A program made the position numbers and the translations under genes. This document shows, piece by piece, positions 45,781 to 55,540 of a DNA stretch of 64,000 nt. How positions within the stretch are numbered: position 1 is the stretch's first letter; each line of letters starts with the position of its first letter. Origin of the DNA: Blasia pusilla (taxonomy: Eukaryota > Marchantiophyta > Marchantiopsida > Blasiales). The DNA lies in NCBI GenBank assembly GCA_050084515.1, contig CM114272.1:38130001-38194000 (forward strand). Direction: 5' to 3'. The notes beneath the pieces are model-generated. The model made no database searches. It was not told the DNA's origin and saw only the letters and a list, made by a program, of their open reading frames with translations.

Positions 45781-45815
45781 ATCTTTCAATTGATCTACTT
45801 CTCTTTCGTTGTCTT

Positions 45816-46298
45816 TGTCACATCTGAGTAGCCGATAGGCCGAGATATATTGTAGATAGGGCATAGGAGCTAGTGGACTGTCTTGAGTGTAACTTTGTCC
45901 CGAGGGGTCAGATGAGGTTGAGGATAGGTCCATTAAGTCAGGAACGTTGTTTTTGACAAGTTTCCTGTTGAGGTCTTTCACAGCCGGATGACTTGTTGAG
46001 CACATCACCCGCCCCTGGTAACCTATGCATGCAGGTTACCATGAGGATAGCTATTTTTAGGGGAAGAGCCTTTTGGCTCTTCCCAACCCTATATAAGGGA
46101 GGAAGATGGCTTTCTCAACCACCTTTCTCATGTTGGACCGTTGGAGTACCATTCTTGTTCGTGTGTGTGAGTTAGCACTGGGTGGTAGCGTCTCGATTCC
46201 TTAATAGCATAGGGTGTATGAGGCTCAATATCCCGATGTAGATTGAGGAGTGGGGTTTAAGGCCGGGTGTGCCATTTTTACTACTCTTTATTTTGACA
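45816..46298 (+). repeat. 483-bp LTR-like direct repeat, left copy
   Basis: Begins TGTCACATC and ends TTGACA. Same length as, and highly similar to, 51078-51560. Contains two hairpins (46017-46040 with GGTAACC ends; 46061-46084, a 10-bp stem GGGAAGAGCC with a 4-base loop) directly before a TATA box, CTATATAAGG at 46089-46098. These are LTR-like features, with transcription toward the methyltransferase-like gene. Confidence 0.7.
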
Positions 46299-46385
46299 TA
46301 AGAAAGATGTCAAGGGGCTGGTGGGAATTCGTTGACTGTAGGTAGTATCACCGTTCTACCTTCCAATTGCACAACCTTTCGTCCA

Positions 46386-46826
46386 TCAATGAAGTAAGAC
46401 AAATGGACCATGGCGTGGAGTGATTCCCTTCTTTCCGGAAAGGATTTGTTCCAATACTTCTCTATGCTTGAACGAACAACATCTCTCGACGTATATTGGC
46501 AACAGAATTGTCCGCAACAGTTTTTTCGATGCCACTTGTGATATATCTTCCTCTATTATCTTTTTGTTCATTTTGGTAGCTTTTGGTAAACATCGCTTTT
46601 TACACCGATAAGTGTTTGTGTAAGCTCTCTTCCTCTTGCCTGTTATTGCTTCAACAGCCCTTCGAGACACAGTTGAACACTCCAAGTGGCATGTCCACAA
46701 GTCTCGTCCATCTTTAACATTATAGGATGCCGTAGGCCATATGACTAAGTTCCTTTCACCAACCTTGTGGCATGTAAGACGGCTCGTGATGTTGGTAATG
46801 AATATGCCAACATGGTGATCCCCCAA
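46386..46826 (-). CDS. Hypothetical basic protein, 146 codons
   Basis: Open frame with CHKVGERNLVIWPTASYN, DGRDLWTCHLECS, and a basic KRKRAYTNTYRCKKRC stretch. Six or more cysteines. It lies opposite the methyltransferase-like gene, between the left repeat and its first exon. No family recognised; could be chance. Confidence 0.3.
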   Translation of the reverse strand: MGDHHVGIFITNITSRLTCHKVGERNLVIWPTASYNVKDGRDLWTCHLECSTVSRRAVEAITGKRKRAYTNTYRCKKRCLPKATKMNKKIIEEDISQVASKKLLRTILLPIYVERCCSFKHREVLEQILSGKKGITPRHGPFVLLH

Positions 46827-46919
46827 TCTTTGACTACCAACTTTGTCGTTTGGATTGATCTAGTGAACAATTTCCCCTCCGATATTTAGACATCCATCGT
46901 TCTTTGTAAGGAGAAACAA

Positions 46920-47380
46920 CGACCCGGACAAGCGTCCTCCTTCAATTCACGACTTTACTGGATGAGCTGAAAAGTTTCAATTCTCAAGCGTCGACACCCG
47001 CCATTGATAAATTGACAACGCTGGGACGGAAGCTTCAACGAAACGGGCACGCTCCCTGGACGGTCAATAGAGTGGTCGAAGAGGTGTCGGTGGATCTATT
47101 GATCGCTGATTTGCCCTCGGGGTTGCGATTGTGGGACGAGAATCCGTCGGACGGGGTACCAGACTGGAATGTTCCCCTTTCTTATGACCAGATCGCGCTC
47201 ATGTTTTCCTTTGCAGACGCTTATCTGAATGACAGGGGTTGCTTCTTAGTTTTGACTGGAGGGAGCGAGGACGAGCTTTTCAACCTCCAGTGCGTCAAGA
47301 GGTCGCTGAAGTGGAGGACGGCGCAATCATGGATCATCAAGAACGAGTACCCACTCCGATCCGCAACGCAGTCGATTCGG
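46920..47380 (+). CDS. Beta-class DNA methyltransferase-like gene, copy B, motif IV exon
   Basis: An open frame from at least 46920 to a splice donor GGTAAGG at 47380/47381. Segments: FTTLLDELKSFNSQAST, VDLLIADLPSGLRLWDE (motif IV position; DPPY expected, D-L-P-S here), PDWNVPLSYDQIALMFSFAD, YLNDRGCFLVLT, KRSLKWRTAQSWIIKNEYPL. In beta-class enzymes this region binds the target base. Loss of P and Y at the catalytic motif suggests inactivity or changed function, yet the frame is otherwise intact, unlike copy A at 1-360. The start codon is not resolved; coding may extend upstream. Confidence 0.6.
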
Positions 47381-47842
47381 GTAAGGCTCTATTCTGTCTC
47401 CAGTTGTATATCTCCGGCGTTGTTTTGTCGTGAGCAACCCGTCGAAGGCGCGAGTTGTTGGCTTGGAGCAGCCCATGCTTGATCGAGAGCAACCTGTCGC
47501 TTTCCGACGGGTTGCATCTTTCCCAGAAACACAAGGAAAACGCATAACCACCTGCAACCCGTCAGAACCCGATGGGTTGCAGTTGCTTATGGTTTTTCCC
47601 TGTGTTTCCGGAAAGCTGCAACCCGTCGGAAAGCGACGGGTTGCTCTCAACCAAGCATGGGCTGCTCTAAGCCAGCAACCTGTGGCCTTCCGACGGGTAG
47701 GTCATGGACAAAACAACCCGTTGGACTCCGACAGGTTGCTCCAATGTTAGTATTTAAAAGAAGTTCTCTAGGATCAAGCGAAGTTCTTTGGTGACGTATT
47801 GCACATTATGCCAAGTTGCTGACATTGTTTCCAACGTGCTTC
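47381..47842 (+). repeat. Intron 1 of copy B with palindrome cluster
   Basis: Six palindromes near 47433, 47489, 47553, 47617, 47673 and 47713, for example CTGCAACCCGTCGG/CGACGGGTTGCT at 47617-47646. They fill most of the interval between the donor and the next exon. Confidence 0.8.
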
Positions 47843-48353
47843 TTTGATGAACCACTCCTATGTTTACATCTTCGTTCGGCCCGAGCACAACTTCCAGGTG
47901 TTCAAGATCCAGGATCCAGTGGATCCATGCTCAGATGGGTACAGCTTAGATAGTTTATACAATTCCCCCCCCCCGGGAATTTACATGCAAGACGGTACCC
48001 CACTTCTTGAGGAAGGAAAAGTCGCCACACGATGCAAACGCTCATCGAGCTCTGCTCAAGGCCGGGTGACTTGGTGTTTGACTTAGTGGGCCTTTCAGGG
48101 GCGAGTATCAAAGGCGCCTGGCATAGTGGCAGGAACATTCTCTGCCTCGAGGGAAGGCAGGAACTGTTTGACCTTTTCAAGGAGCCAAAGGCAGACTACG
48201 ACATGCTCGTTGGGGTGTACAACTCTCCACCGAAGCCGAGAGCTACGGTTCCAGACCCACCATTGGTAGTGACACCATCGTCACTTCCAACGATTCCAAA
48301 ATCGGGAGGGCAAGGCCGAAAGTAAGTTTGCAAGAGCTCTCGGACGATAACGA
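47843..48353 (+). CDS. Methyltransferase-like gene, copy B, motif X/I exon(s)
   Basis: Frame one: HSYVYIFVRPEHNFQVFKIQ, DPCSDGYSLDSLYNSP. Frame two, from about 48030: MQTLIELCSRPGDLVFDLVG, then LSGASIKGAWHSGRNILCLE, then a linker LVGVYNSPPKPRATVP. GDLVFD-x-x-G-x-SG after a KS-x-x-x-MQ-like stretch is motif X followed by motif I (SAM binding), placed after motif IV as in the beta class. The two frames are offset by two bases at the same place in copies A and B, close to a run of ten C here, so a small intron or ancestral frameshift is possible. The exon ends at GACGATAACGA followed by GTGAGT (48354-48359). Confidence 0.6.
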
Positions 48354-48790
48354 GTGAGTTCAAAGAACTCAAGGACCCACCTTGACTGCAGCGTTTGGAG
48401 TAGGGAGTTATTTGATGATGAGGCAAAAGATTTCATAGAATAGATCAAATGTACAGTTTCGAGCTTCTTTCGGATGTAATAAAGGAGAAGATTTTTTCGA
48501 AGGATGGTGGTGTTTCTAAAAGTTTGCTGAAAATCTTTTATGTCTTTTCGAATGTGATCGTCTATGTACTCCGCGGACTTCTATTTTGCAACCCGTCGGA
48601 TTTCCACGGCTTGCAACTTTTCACTTTTTGACCACTGCACCTTTTTAACCACTTCCAGGCAACCTGTCGGATTCCGACAAGTTGCCTGATCGGACTCTTT
48701 CCCTGTCGGTCCAACTTAAGAGGCAATCTGGCGGGCTTCTTCACTTTGGCACCTTCCCCTAATATCGTAAAAGAAGGCGTAGGCTTCTTT
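48354..48790 (+). repeat. Intron-like region with palindromes, copy B
   Basis: Palindromes at 48589-48617 and 48658-48687 (GGCAACCTGTCGGA/TCCGACAAGTTGCC) and a degenerate one near 48721. No coding domain. Confidence 0.7.
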
Positions 48791-48799
48791 TCTTCTCTC

Positions 48800-49095
48800 A
48801 GACGTGTTGGATTCCTACTACTGTGGGATTGCCATCATGGTATTACCAAGGACGAAGCACATATTGATACTGGATGGGTGTCACATTGCAGAGCGTACAA
48901 GATATACTTCCGAGGAAGGCGGTGGGACTCAAATCAGGTTACATGGGACCGTTATGGTGGTACCTGGGGGGCCAAGGCTCTTCGCCAACATTTGGATTGT
49001 CGGCCGGAGGAGCCACTTTAGCATTCCTTTTGTACAAGAACCTAGGAGAGTTAGGAGTAAATTTTAGATTGAGGCTGAAGAAATCATAGACTAGG
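48800..49095 (+). CDS. Methyltransferase-like gene, copy B, downstream exon
   Basis: Most conserved frame versus copy A: HIDTGWVSHCRAYKIYFRGR, then TWDRYGGTWGAKALRQH. All three frames are open over part of this segment. A later shared block, IPFVQEPRRVRSKF, is in another frame. Function of this part unknown. Confidence 0.4.
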
Positions 49096-49219
49096 TCAAA
49101 TGTACATTTTCGAGGTTCCTTTAGAGGTAATAAAGGATGAGATTTTTCAACCGATAATGGTGTTTGTAAAAGTTTGCTGGAAAATTTTTTTGGACTTGTG
49201 GATTGTGTTCTTTTACTCG

Positions 49220-49620
49220 AATTACAATTTTGCAACCCGTATGATTCGATGGGTTGCAACCATTTTTTTTACCATGCAACTTTTTAACCATTTCGGCAAG
49301 TCATTCGAATTCGACAGGTTGGCTGCTTGAGTGATCGGACTCTTTCCCTGTGAGACCAACTTCTGATGCATTGTGGCGGGCTTCTTAACTTTTGGCTAAT
49401 TTCCCTAGATTCGTCAAAGATGTGGAGGATTCCTACTACCTGTCGGAATGCCATTTCGGATTCCCAACCCGCTGGATTTTCGTGGGTGCAGGGTGGAAGG
49501 GAACCACAGTGAGAAATCTTTCCTTTCTTATGGTGAGCTTGCTTGCAAGGGGTGCAAGCCATCTGATTCCGATGGATTGCAAGAGTTTCAACCTGTAAAA
49601 TTCCGACGGGTTGGGAGGAT
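49220..49620. repeat. Palindromes in the 3' part of copy B
   Basis: Units at 49231-49258 and 49585-49614 and weaker ones near 49298 and 49540. Same family as in the introns. Confidence 0.65.
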
Positions 49621-49670
49621 TTGAATGAAGCGACATCACTTCCTCTTTACTCCAGACAGCTAACAATCTT

Positions 49671-49925
49671 TTGGTTCAATTATTGTCTCATGTGTTCACA
49701 TTTCACAAAGTTGGTCTTGAGCAGACACCACTCATAACCAACAGAAATTTGGTTATGAGGCAATTCACGGAAGGCCATGATGTAGGCAACAATCCCTGCA
49801 AAAAGGGAAGTTGGCATCGTACTGATGCACATCCGGGTGGTCCTCCAACAAAAATACCCGTGGGCACTGCTTATTGTAGACCGGGACAAGCAATGTTAAG
49901 AAACTTAGGCTCACATGGAGAGTGA
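49671..49925 (+). CDS. Possible terminal exon of copy B
   Basis: 84-codon frame with FTEGHDVGNNPCKKGSWHRT, then HPGGPPTKIP and CRPGQAMLRNLGSHGE, then a stop. AATAAAA follows near 50073 and could be a polyadenylation signal. Linked to the methyltransferase-like gene only by position and strand. Confidence 0.3.
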   Translation: MVQLLSHVFTFHKVGLEQTPLITNRNLVMRQFTEGHDVGNNPCKKGSWHRTDAHPGGPPTKIPVGTAYCRPGQAMLRNLGSHGE

Positions 49926-51077
49926 TGGAAAAATGTTTGTAGTGATCTTATGATGTCTATTTTTTTTTCGCCCCTTGGAAAAAGGAGGTTTTATTCTTTT
50001 GCACTTGTAAAGACAATGTAGTTGTAGTTAGTCACTAAAGTTAGTGAAGAAGGAATTATCTTGATTTTTCTAATAAAACCTCTCTTTACTCAGGAAACTA
50101 TGGTCTCTTGGGAACGAACTTAGTACTTTGCAATAGAAAGAGTATCTTTTTCCTTGAGTTGTACATTACACACTCCACACCCTTCGCCCTTGTGCACTCC
50201 ACTTCCTTTAGCCTCCCATCCACATTTGAGAAAGTCACCCTCTCCAGTTTCTCAAAGCTAGCTTCTAAACAATTGCTTCCATTCAATGACGAGATCAATG
50301 TGTAAATGTCAAACAACATTTCCGGACACATGTATTATTTCTTCCTTGCATCTTGGTCGTATTAGGTGCAGTTTTGTAGATTAGATTTGGTTCCCTTGAT
50401 GGTTGGAGAACTTCTACCTGGTGGAGACATGGTTTATGGGCTAAGCATGGATCACAAGATCCATGGAAATTTTCTCCGATGGCTACAATGATTTTGAGAT
50501 CGTAGGACCTCAATTTTGTCTTCCAAGAGATAGGGCAAAACTTTGCCAATCCGAACGATGTAGGCAAGTGAGATATATATACTGCGATTGATGTGCGATT
50601 GGACATGAAACACGATGACACTCATGCTACAATAGAGTACGACAGTTTGATTCATGCTATGCATATTCTCGAATAAATCATACCATACTCTTGCAACTAC
50701 TTGCCTCGGGCTTCTAGATGATGATTTGAGCTTGAGATTGAAAATGAGAGCTTGTGAGCATAGGTAGAAACAATAAACATAAAAAAGAGATCAAGCTCAT
50801 GTGTAGAGAAGGAAAAGATGACAGTTGAAAAACTTGGTGATCTACACGCCTGGTGCGGTAATAAAATTGGAAATCTTCAAGAAATGAAACATGGTGTCGA
50901 TCTTTTCCCTCCTTCAAAGAGTATCCAGTTACGCATTGGTCGATTTCGTTAATCTAAAGAAAGGAGGACTCTTCAGATACCATTGTAGGCCAAACCTTGA
51001 AAAAAATCCGGATCTGCCCTAAATACTTGACTCAAAGACACGAAGAAGCAAACGCGTTGTTGTATAGTAAAATCCTT
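49926..51077. other. No supportable gene
   Basis: Short overlapping frames on both strands, none with a recognisable domain. TATAGTAAAATC at 51065-51076 just before the next repeat also occurs at the start of the family-G2 LTRs (16749, 62327 region). Confidence 0.5.
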
Positions 51078-51560
51078 TGTCACATCTGAGTAGCCGATAG
51101 GCCGAGATCTATCGTGGATAGGGCGTAGGAGCCAACGGACTATCTTGAGTGTAACTTTGTCCCACGCTGTCGGATGAGGTTGAGGATAGGTCCATTGTGT
51201 CAGGAACGTCGTTTCTGATAACTTTCATGTTGAGGTCTTTCACAGCTGGATGACTTGTTGACCAGGTCACCCGCCCCTGGTAACCTGTGCGCGCAGGTTA
51301 CCAAGGGGAGGGCTATTTTTAGGGGAAGAGCCTTCTGGCTCTTCCCAACCCTATATAAGAGAGGAAGGTGGCTTTCCTAAGCCATCTTTCTCATGTTGGG
51401 CCGTTGGAGCACCTCTCTTGTATGTGTGTGAGATAAGACAAGGGTGCTAGCGTTCGGATTCCTTGATAGCACATGGTGGACGAGGCTCGATATGCCGATG
51501 TAGATTGAGGAGTGGAGTTTTAGGCCGGGTGTGCCATTTTTACTACTCTTTAGTTTTACA
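51078..51560 (+). repeat. 483-bp LTR-like direct repeat, right copy
   Basis: Same boundaries and length as 45816-46298. Hairpins at 51279-51302 (GGTAACCTG/CAGGTTACC) and 51323-51346 (GGGAAGAGCC-TTCT-GGCTCTTCCC), TATA box CTATATAAGA at 51351-51360. Both copies are followed by AGAAAGAT. Confidence 0.7.
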
Positions 51561-51593
51561 TGAGAAAGATCAACTACCTCTTACCCTTACCCG

Positions 51594-52622
51594 GGTGAGG
51601 ATCTCGCCAATATGGGGTTTATGTGTAGTGCAGCCCAGGCTGAGGCAGTTGTAGTGGTGACTCGGGGTGTTGCGAGAGGCACCGAGCCGCGAAGAGGTGG
51701 AGTTGAGATTGACCCACCAGAGGGGACCGATGGGCGGCAGGCTAGGGTTCCACAGTCATTCACATTGCCGGAGGCACTACACACACCATCGATGGTGCCT
51801 CGACGACCAGCGGTGCCTTTAGCTTAGGCACCTACGTCGATGTCACAAGGAGTTGGAGTGACAACTCCTATGCCGGCTCGAGTGGAGTCAGTGTCGACCA
51901 TAGTGTTGGAGGTGGCCACCAAAGTGAGTCCGACTCCACTATTTTCCGCCATAGAGTTAGCGACGTTGGGAGTTGGACCAGCTGAGGTGTTCCGGCTGGC
52001 TGCCACGTTGTGTGAGCGTGGAGAGATGACTGCTTTTGGTTCAGATGTAGTTGAGGAGGTGGTGGACTTTCCCTTAGAGCCGGTGCTCGGGACGTTCCCT
52101 ATAGAGTCATGGCATGCGGCGGCGGTGAAGTTGGAAGATATGCCAGCTCGACCGGCCATAGAGCAAGCAGTGGTGATACCTAGAGTAGTGTTATTGGATA
52201 ACCGAGCTGGAGTATTTTGCTTGGTTAGTCCAACGAGGACAGTATACCACCCGCAACGCGTCCTACTTGATTCGGGAGCGCAACCCTTGATGTTAGGGAA
52301 GGCGGCGTGTTTAGCTTTGGGGTTACGGAAGGCCGATATTGAGCCTCCTCCCTTCCAGATTCAGACCTCAATTGGGGCGGTGTCACCCACGTTGTATATG
52401 ACTCGACAGGAGATAGTTGTCAAAGTCCAGTCAGAGCATGCAACAGATAGTGCTATGATGCGCACATGTGCAATTACGACACCAACTGAGTCGTATGATG
52501 TGTTGGTGGGGAGTATAGTGTCATATTCCCTAGGATTCATCCTGGACTTCTGGGAGGAGACCGTTGCTTATCGGCCAGGGTGGCGGTCAGATGACGGCCG
52601 GATGAGTCAGTTACCCGTGTAG
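51594..52622 (+). pseudogene. gag tail and aspartic protease of gypsy copy B
   Basis: The 260-codon frame from 51840 has VFRLAATLCERGEMTAFGSD, then AVVIPRVVLLDNRAGVFCLV, then VLLDSGAQPLMLGKAACLAL. D-S-G-A at 52269 onward is the protease active site (about residue 144). The later ESYDVLVGSIVSYSLGFILD stretch fits the C-terminal protease lobe. TAG at 52620-52622 closes the frame, which then continues open into the methyltransferase. Confidence 0.85.
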
Positions 52623-53990
52623 TTTGCGAGATGAGGTGGTTGATCACGAGGCGAGTTTGTGACCACGTTGGCGGCTTTCACAGGTAGTGTTAGCTGGCTA
52701 GGAGAGTTGTTGGAGGGGAACGCACATGCGGAGGATGTCCCAGTAGCGGATAGTCCCACGGAGAGACATGCCATGGCGGGTGTCTCTTCCCATGTTGGCG
52801 AGACCTCTTCACCATTGTGGAGTACGACTCAAGAGCTACAGAAGAGTGACGACAACTTTGTGAGGCACGCGTGGAGTCATGTTTTTATCCCAGAGCAGCA
52901 AGAGTCATGTGGCGATCAGGCTCTTGGAGTTGAGACGTTGACCCCACTGGATACCACACCCGTTGTGTGGAAGTGCCCAGAGGAGGATGTTAGGGTGTTA
53001 GATCTCTTTGGAGGGATTAGCACCGGATTGGCTGCAGTATTGCAGGCAATCCGGTGCTAATCCCTTTGTGTGGAGAGAGATGAGACCGCGCGGCGAGTAT
53101 CATTATGTCACTTGGCGAGATTGGTCCAAAGATATCATGAGTTGTTGCCGGTATCTACAGTACAGTGATATCAACATACACTACCCGCCGACATCTCTTT
53201 GGTGGGGGCGCAGGATCTGGATAGAGTTGGCACAATTCATTTGGTGATTGCTGGATGGCCATGTCAGGGTCATTCATCAGCTAGCCGAGGATTTGGATTG
53301 CAGGATCCGAGGTCATGGATGTTTTGGGAGATGCTGCGAGTAGTACAACACTTGCAGGAGAGTCAAACATGTTCTCCAACGTACATTTTGGAGAACGTGT
53401 TGTTTTTGGGAGACACTCGTGCATGTGTGATGATGAGTGTGCATCATGTGAGGTCCTGGTTGGGACCTGATGTGTTATTAGATGCGGCGAGAGTTGGATC
53501 ACGTGCTCATCGTCCACGACTGTGGTGGACAAACCTGATACCATCAGAGGTACTGAGTCGAGCATACGATGGAGTCCAGAGAGCACCCCATCTCACAGTG
53601 GATGTTATTTTGGGCTCAAGGCGTCGATCTCAGGTGGTGACATGGGATGATAGACCACTGTTGGCCATGGCCAATAGGATGGGGGAGTTGAGGGAAGCCT
53701 TACCTACATTGGTGAGCTTCCCAGCATCCCATGCCTTTCGTCAGGGAGGGCCAGGCATGATTTGGGATAAGGTGACCGGCGCATTGGAGGAGCCTACAGC
53801 AGATGAGCGCGAGCGCGCCATAGGGTTTGCTACCGGTACTACGGTGGTGCCAAGGATGACTAAGGCATCCCGGAGATAGGTATTGGGGCAGGCGATGGAT
53901 CTCAACTGTCTCACATGGATAGTCAACCTAGGTATGGTTGAGCAGAGACGGATGCGAGTGTCATCCATGCCACGCGTCCACAAGTTGGAC
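52623..53990 (+). pseudogene. C5-cytosine DNA methyltransferase domain of gypsy copy B (DNMT3/DRM-like)
   Basis: Same frame as the protease. Motif I VLDLFGGISTGLA (codons 53001-53030), motif II region VERDETARR, motif IV IAGWPCQGHSS (PCQ at 53259-53267), motif VI YILENV (ENV at 53391-53399), motif VIII GSRAHRPRLWWTNL intact, target-recognition region, motif IX ADERERAIGFATG, motif X VLGQAMDLNCLTWI. Stops at 53058-53060, 53166-53168 and 53877-53879. Motif VIII keeps R-x-R, lost in copy A, so the two copies complement each other in showing a functional ancestor. Catalysis would methylate cytosine C5 via the PCQ cysteine. Confidence 0.92.
53013..53064. repeat. Perfect 18-bp inverted repeat inside the methyltransferase domain
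   Basis: GGGATTAGCACCGGATTG (53013-53030) and its exact reverse complement (53047-53064), separated by 16 bases that are themselves nearly palindromic. The left arm encodes motif I; the right arm contains the in-frame TAA and is 6 bp shorter than the same interval in copy A. Confidence 0.95.
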
Positions 53991-53992
53991 CA

Positions 53993-55540
53993 TTGCCTAC
54001 AGGGTTTGTACATGCATTGGCTGGGGGCGAGACGAGTAGAGATAGGCACCCATGGACTTCTTGGGACGTCGTTCGAGTAGAGAGTGCAAAGGCGGCTAGA
54101 GTAGCACATGTTCATTTTTTGGATGTGGAGCATGGTGTAGGAGGTCAGAGTGGAGTGGCTGTTGCGGAGGTGGCTAGGGTTGCTACATAACAACCAAAGC
54201 CGGAGGTTGCGTCCTCTCCGAGTGAGGTCATGATGGAGACTTGGGAGCCTGTGATAGGTCTAAAGTTGATAGGAGGAGAGTGACGGCGAGTTTATAGGCT
54301 TCTGAGAGGGCATGTCAGTTGTTTTGCCTTCAGTATGAGAGACTTGGATACGGTGAAGGGTTCCGAGATACGGATTGAGTTGGCTAGTGATACGCCGATC
54401 TTTGGTCAACCCTACAGGTATTATGATATGGAGCGAGCCTTGATTCAGAGCAAGAGTCATGACTTGTTGGAGGCAGGACTTGTGGAGTTATCACATGGGG
54501 AGTATGCATCTGCCACAATCATGCCGGCGAAGAAGGATATGTATGGCAATTGGACGGGTAGGCGGATGTGTGGAGATTACCGTCCTATCAACCGACAGAC
54601 GAGGTCAAATCAGTACGCCGTGCCTACTCTTGAGGAGATCTTTGATGTAGTAGGACATGCGAAGATCTTCGGTACTTTAGATCTCCGTGCTGGCTATCAT
54701 CAGCTTCTTATCAGGTTGGAGGACAGGGAGAAGACAGCATTCTGGGGGATAGATCGGTTCGGGAGAGATTGCTTGTATCAATGACGGTTCTTACCATTTG
54801 GGTTGAAGAAGGCGCCGGCAGAGTTTCTGAGAGTGATGGATAGGATTCTGGCTGGCTTGGATTTTGTACGATGTTACATAGATGATATTCTTATCTTCAG
54901 TTCCACGGTTGAGGAGCTTGAGCAACACTTGGAGGAGGTGTTTTGGCGATTGCAGTTACATAGACTGAAGTTACATCCATGCAAGTGCAGATTCTTTCAA
55001 GAGCAGATTGAGTACTTGGGACACACCATATACCCAAGTGGATTAGGCGTTCAGCAGACGAAGGTAGAGGCTATTGCGCAGATTCCACACCCTACAGATG
55101 TGAGTCGAGTCCGAGCATTTCTTGGACTGGCAAACTTCTATCGACGGTATGTCAAGGGTTTTAGTGCGATCGTAAAGTCTTTGACCCTATTGACGAGACT
55201 TGATCAGGTTTGGTTGTGGGGAGATGATCAAGAGCGAGCTTTTCAGGAGCTCAAGGACAGGTTGACATCCTCACCCATTTTACAAAGACCGGTTAGGGGT
55301 CGCCCATTCCAGTTACATACGGATTGGAGCATTTTGAGTCTAGGAGCAGTGCTTACTCAGAGGGATGACGAGGAGAGGGAGTTCATTGTGTCTTACGCGA
55401 GCCGATCGAACAACATTGCAGAGGCAAAGTACAACTCCTACAAGGGAGAGTGCTTGGCTGCAGTGTGGTCCGTGGCACATTTCAGGTGCTATTTATACGG
55501 CAACCCTTTCACACTTACACTGATCATCAACCGTTGAGGT
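53993..55540 (+). pseudogene. Reverse transcriptase and RNase H of gypsy copy B
   Basis: Frame change near 53990. Fingers/palm: DTPIFGQPYRYYDMERALI, MCGDYRPINRQT, YAVPTLEEIFD, GTLDLRAGYHQL (motif A Asp), RFLPFGLKKAPAEF, then YIDD at 54875-54886. Thumb/connection: FLGLANFYRRYVKGF. RNase H: LHTDWSILSLGAVLTQ, YKGECLAAVWSVAHFRCYLY. TGA at 54782-54784 replaces a tryptophan codon. A frameshift near 55500 lies in the H-x-Y-T-D-H-Q-P-L region. Confidence 0.93.

Noticed and set aside
48746-49089. Three overlapping open frames at the downstream exon as three genes
   Set aside because: Comparison with copy A shows mainly third-position change in one frame (CRAYKI, FRGRR); the others are probably shadows.
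53008-53247. Frameshift in the copy B methyltransferase between motifs I and II
   Set aside because: Frame 0 continues from motif I (53001) to VERDETARR (53067 on) and motif IV; the interval has a stop and a 6-bp in-frame shortening, not a shift.
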